NCBI GenBank assembly: GCA_947034895.1
Contig: OX344764.1
Span: 38,876,935 to 38,940,934, forward strand
Source of the DNA: Rhytidiadelphus loreus
Lineage: Eukaryota; Streptophyta; Bryopsida; Hypnales; Hylocomiaceae
Reading direction: 5' to 3'
DNA: 64,000 nt
Every line of letters starts with the position of its first letter. The stretch's first letter is position 1. This document shows positions 60,651 through 64,000 of the stretch, piece by piece. The notes beneath the pieces were generated by a model, which saw only the letters and a list, made by a program, of their open reading frames with translations, was not told the origin of the DNA and did not search any database. The translations under genes and the position numbers were made by a program.

Positions 60651-61510
60651 TCAAACAAAATACGGCTTAAGCCAGTAACCATTAATCCTACTAGGAAGCA
60701 AATTTCCCTCAAAATCTTTGAGTTTCAATGACCCATTAGGATTGACATCTACCACTTCGTATGGACCTAGCCAATGCATTTGTAATTTACCAGGAAACTT
60801 GAAAAAACAGCTATCATATAATAACATCAAACTACCCACTTTGAACTCCTTAGCACGCAATTTTGAATCATAATAAGACTTTCGTCGATTTTGGATGGCT
60901 AAGGTATTCAAATAGGCCTCATGCCATTTCTCATCAAGGGCTTCCAGTTGACTGAGCCTTACCCTTAGGCTTTCCTCTTCCCCCAATTTGGTTTTTAGAA
61001 CAACTCTCAAACTAGGAATTTTGAATTCGGGAGAATGGCCTCTTGGCCGTGTACTAATTGGAATGGTGAAACCCTTGTAGTGCCCTTGTAGGCGATTCTA
61101 TACGCTGACAATGCACTCCAAAGCTTTTCATCCCAATTAGTAGCGGCACCACTAATTGTTTTTGTCAAGATCTTACATAATACTCCATTTGTTTTCTTGG
61201 TTTGCCCATTAGCACAAGGGGGTAAGGGGCTGTTTTAAGGTGTTTAATTAAAAATTGATTTGTTAATTTTTCAATTGTGGCATTTAAGAAATGAGTGCTC
61301 CGGTCACTAATTAACTCTTTTTGACATCCAAATTGGGAAATGATATTCTCATATAAAAATCATGCTACAGTTTTGGCATCATCATTACAGGTGGCTATGG
61401 TCTCAATCCATTTTGTAGCATATTGTGTTGCTACTAGGATATTTTTTTCATCCATACTTTGTAGCTTGGGCAATGGAGCCCACAAAGTCAAATTTCCATA
61501 CTTCAAATGT
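60651..61510 (-). pseudogene. Ty3/gypsy integrase remnant
   Basis: The C-terminal 119 codons (61010-60651) are intact and carry the integrase end typical of plant gypsy elements: NRRKSYYDSKLRAKEFKVG, FKFPGKLQMHWLGPYEVV and a closing LPSRINGYWLKPYF. Upstream, the catalytic core is broken: ATQYATKWIETIA, then a TGA inside TVA*FLYENI, then ISQFGCQKELISDRSTHFLN (a core Asp). There are further stops and at least one frameshift before the C-terminal part. The upstream limit near 61510 coincides with loss of similarity. It would have joined element DNA to the host genome and is now inactive. Confidence 0.88.
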
Positions 61511-62449
61511 CACTTAAAAATTCCAAATGTCAATTGACGTCCAAAGGACGGGGGTCAACGTTCGCAGACGCTAGAGGTCCGAACACCCAGATGCCTTGTC
61601 AACCCTGTCGATAAAGTGTCAGTGGTTTTATATACATACCTTTGATAAGAATAACATAGCTGATTTGAATTACCTGCCTAGAAAATTGCCCCCATATGAG
61701 TTAAGCCAAGGCTATTACTTACAGTTATGTTCACCTTCCGTTGAGAAGCTGAGCAATAGTTAACAAAGCTACCTTTATGACTATAACTAGAGCTAGAGCT
61801 CCTGGCCAACTTGTATGCAGCGTGGGTTTGTGGTGTTTCAATTGAAGAAGGTTTTTACTAACATGGCAGCATCTCAGTTTGCCAACAACAGTCAGGTTCA
61901 TTTTATCAGTGGTCTTGGATGATGGAGTTTTTGCATTTGTTGGAGTTTATTTCTCATGTGACAGCAATAACAAGCGTAGTAGATTGAAGACACCTTGCAT
62001 ACAACTTAACTAACCTCTTGTTGGATGTTGGTTGTCATGGGTGCAGGTCAGGTCTACTACCTCATGAGAATTTCGACTACATTTGCTTCAAATTCCTACT
62101 GGGAGTCTTTTGAGCTTCCTGTGATTTTGTTTCTTCTAAGCTTAATATGTGCAAGCTTTGGGAGTTTGGTCTATACTCCATTTACATAGGATGGAGTTAA
62201 ATTGTTACTATGAAACAAGACTAATGTCTTATCTGATTGGACTTTATTCTACCTTATGTTATCTTATTTTTCCTTGTATTATAGACTTGGTTCCTATATG
62301 GGCTGCAAATATACATTGGTACTTGTTGATTGAGGTTACAAAAGCTGATTAGATTTGCCCTGGCTACAGCACCAACTTTTACTCTTAAAATATGATTGAT
62401 AGAAGATGGTCATGATTGATGCTCTAAATTAGAGATGTATCAAAAAAAT
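61511..62449. other. Intergenic, no gene recognised
   Basis: It begins with a GC-richer patch (61540-61610) whose short ORFs show no motif. The remainder has ordinary composition and no supported feature. Confidence 0.4.
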
Positions 62450-62600
62450 GTATTTTTATTATTATTATTAATATTATTATTTTTAATTTTTTTTTAATTT
62501 TTTTTAATTCTGACTGCGTACGTTTGGTTCACAACCAAGGGAACAAGCTTGAAACGGCCTTCCCTTGGCCCGAAATCTCTTCTAATGAAGTCCAAAACAT
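62450..62600. repeat. Hairpin-bearing repeat family, copy 2 (partial)
   Basis: An A/T-only core is followed by TTGGTTC..CCAAGGGAAC and TTGAAACGGCCTTCCC, then GAAATCTCTTCTAATGA, shared with the copy at 63290-63605. Confidence 0.6.
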
Positions 62601-63289
62601 TTTGGATAACTTTTAGGAAGTTTCCAAAATCAAATTAAAAATTTATTCTACTTTGCACTATTAATAGAAAGGCTAAATTTAATTATTCTCTTTTAATTTC
62701 CACGTACAGGAAAAATCATTTAGATACTAGGGAATCTAAACAAATTGATTATGCTATTGATCTTTTAGCATGATTTCAAGCTAAAAACACCTCTCTACAT
62801 GCTCTAGTCGTCTCATCCACCGTATTGTTTGTATCTCTATTTACTTTTATGAGAAGTTACCTATAAGATTTAAATAATTATTTTCAATTCTTACAAATTA
62901 AATGGTGTCTTCTACATGGGCTCTCAATCTAGACATAACATGAACCTCTCATTATTACTTTCATTTAGTCAGATCAACACATCTAGGACCGACTAACTCT
63001 CTGACCCTAAGTTCTCTTGAAGTGACTAATTAACCTCTCAAACTCTTAACCAAGCACTAAAAGTAAGAAAATGGAGTGTTTTAGACACTCTATATTTCTA
63101 GGAAGACCCCTCACTGTATTGGTAGGGACTTCTACCACATACCACTCAAACTTCTTTTTTTATGATTTTTTTTTCCTAAAAAATACAACTAAAATTAAGC
63201 AAGAAAAAAAATAATCTAGAGACTAAACAGCTAGCATGAGGGCTCACAACACCCCATTGAAAGAAACAATTCATTACATGTGTTTCGGC
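62601..63289. other. AT-rich intergenic
   Basis: Nothing recognised. Confidence 0.4.
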
Positions 63290-63605
63290 TCTCGGGGAGG
63301 GCTGTGAGTTCCCAACTCGAAACCCCTCCAAGAACTGCCGAAATCCATTGTTACCCGCCTGTGCTGACCTGGTCGAGAGATGGCAAGGTCAGTTTTTTCG
63401 GAAAAAAATAAAAATTAAAAAATTAAAAATTAAAAAATTAAACTTTGTTTCTCATTTAAAGAACTTTAAAATTCTTTTTTTTCTTTTCTTTTTTTCCAAA
63501 AAAAAAAATCTGACATCAGCGTTCTTTAACTGCCGGGGGAACAGCGTCGGGAACGGCACTGAAACAACCCTCAAAACCCTGAAATCTCTTCTAATGATTA
63601 TGTGA
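63290..63605. repeat. Hairpin-bearing repeat family, copy 3
   Basis: The head GAGGGCTGTGAGTTCC, the CTGACCTGGTCGAGAGATGG segment, an A/T core, then CTGAAAC..CCCTGAAATCTCTTC in the same order as copies 1 and 2. The remaining sequence to 64000 shows no feature I can support. Confidence 0.6.
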
Positions 63606-64000
63606 ACTACATTGAAAAAATATTGAAGTTCGATTATTGCAATCATTGATACTGGTGTGCGACTGGGCTCCAACTTCCCATGATCCTCAATACCCTAGTG
63701 TCCAAAAGGATAGATATGGATTCAATGTGGCAAACTTCAACCACATAGGTGGGTAGGTACACGTTGATTCATTTGTGTTTCCATTGTATTGCCAACAAGT
63801 GTTTTTCCTCAATGATCCCAATAGATGCAGATGGAAGGTAGTGTGCAAAACAGACGTAAGGTAGCAACACCCATAAGCGTCATTGTACCTATAACCGCCA
63901 CCTCTAAAATCTTGAAATTTTTTTGGAAGTAAATAGATGTGATTACAAGGATGTACTACATTTGAATATCAAATCTTAGTGTTGGTATTAGGTGCATTTG

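Noticed and set aside
1..64000. CRISPR arrays, rRNA genes, tRNA genes
   Set aside because: No direct-repeat/spacer pattern, conserved rRNA blocks or foldable tRNA was seen on either strand.

Overview
The window reads as a repeat-rich, AT-rich piece of a land-plant nuclear genome. The evidence is a plant-specific DUF506 (PDDEXK_6) gene, GT-AG introns, a Ty1/copia element with plant-style pol, a decayed Ty3/gypsy integrase, and CACTA, Tourist-like and other MITE remnants. An atypical phosphoglycerate kinase and a GMC oxidoreductase unlike the common angiosperm ones make an early-diverging lineage (bryophyte, lycophyte or fern) more likely than a flowering plant. That placement is inference. All coordinates and splice sites were read by eye.

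Layout. 1-2073: 3' part of a Ty1/copia retrotransposon (reverse transcriptase, RNase H, 3' LTR). On its opposite strand lies an intact 184-codon ORF with one hydrophobic segment and a clear RNase H1-type hybrid-binding (caulimovirus viroplasmin, Cauli_VI) domain. 3285-4676 (-): single-exon DUF506 gene. 5.2-27 kb: no credible gene. It holds MITEs and a clustered family of roughly 0.9-kb elements flanked by TTAA with CCC-starting inverted ends, plus a 245-bp repeat. 27494-31615 (-): four-exon GMC oxidoreductase (612 aa), with a likely promoter near 33.78 kb that may be bidirectional. 35.0-37.0 kb: two more MITE-type elements. 38147-41775 (-): eight-exon atypical phosphoglycerate kinase (469 aa).

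43.2-46.2 kb: a nest in which a 1.7-kb non-autonomous CACTA element (3-bp TTA duplication) interrupts an older TTAA element and itself carries a 50-bp tandem array. 48.7-51.4 kb (-): broken DUF3445 (heme-dependent N-demethylase-like) gene. 52.5-54.5 kb: several minisatellites of different sequence. 57.1-61.5 kb (-): decayed Ty3/gypsy integrase followed by a long broken ORF. Almost all of that ORF's in-frame stops are TAG or TAA at positions where glutamine would fit.

Only three host genes look functional: DUF506, the GMC oxidoreductase and the phosphoglycerate kinase. They show no operon-like or pathway link and are separated by 10-20 kb of transposon-derived sequence. The least expected items are the antisense hybrid-binding-domain ORF in the copia element, the TTAA/CCC element family, and the TAG-riddled ORF downstream of the gypsy integrase.
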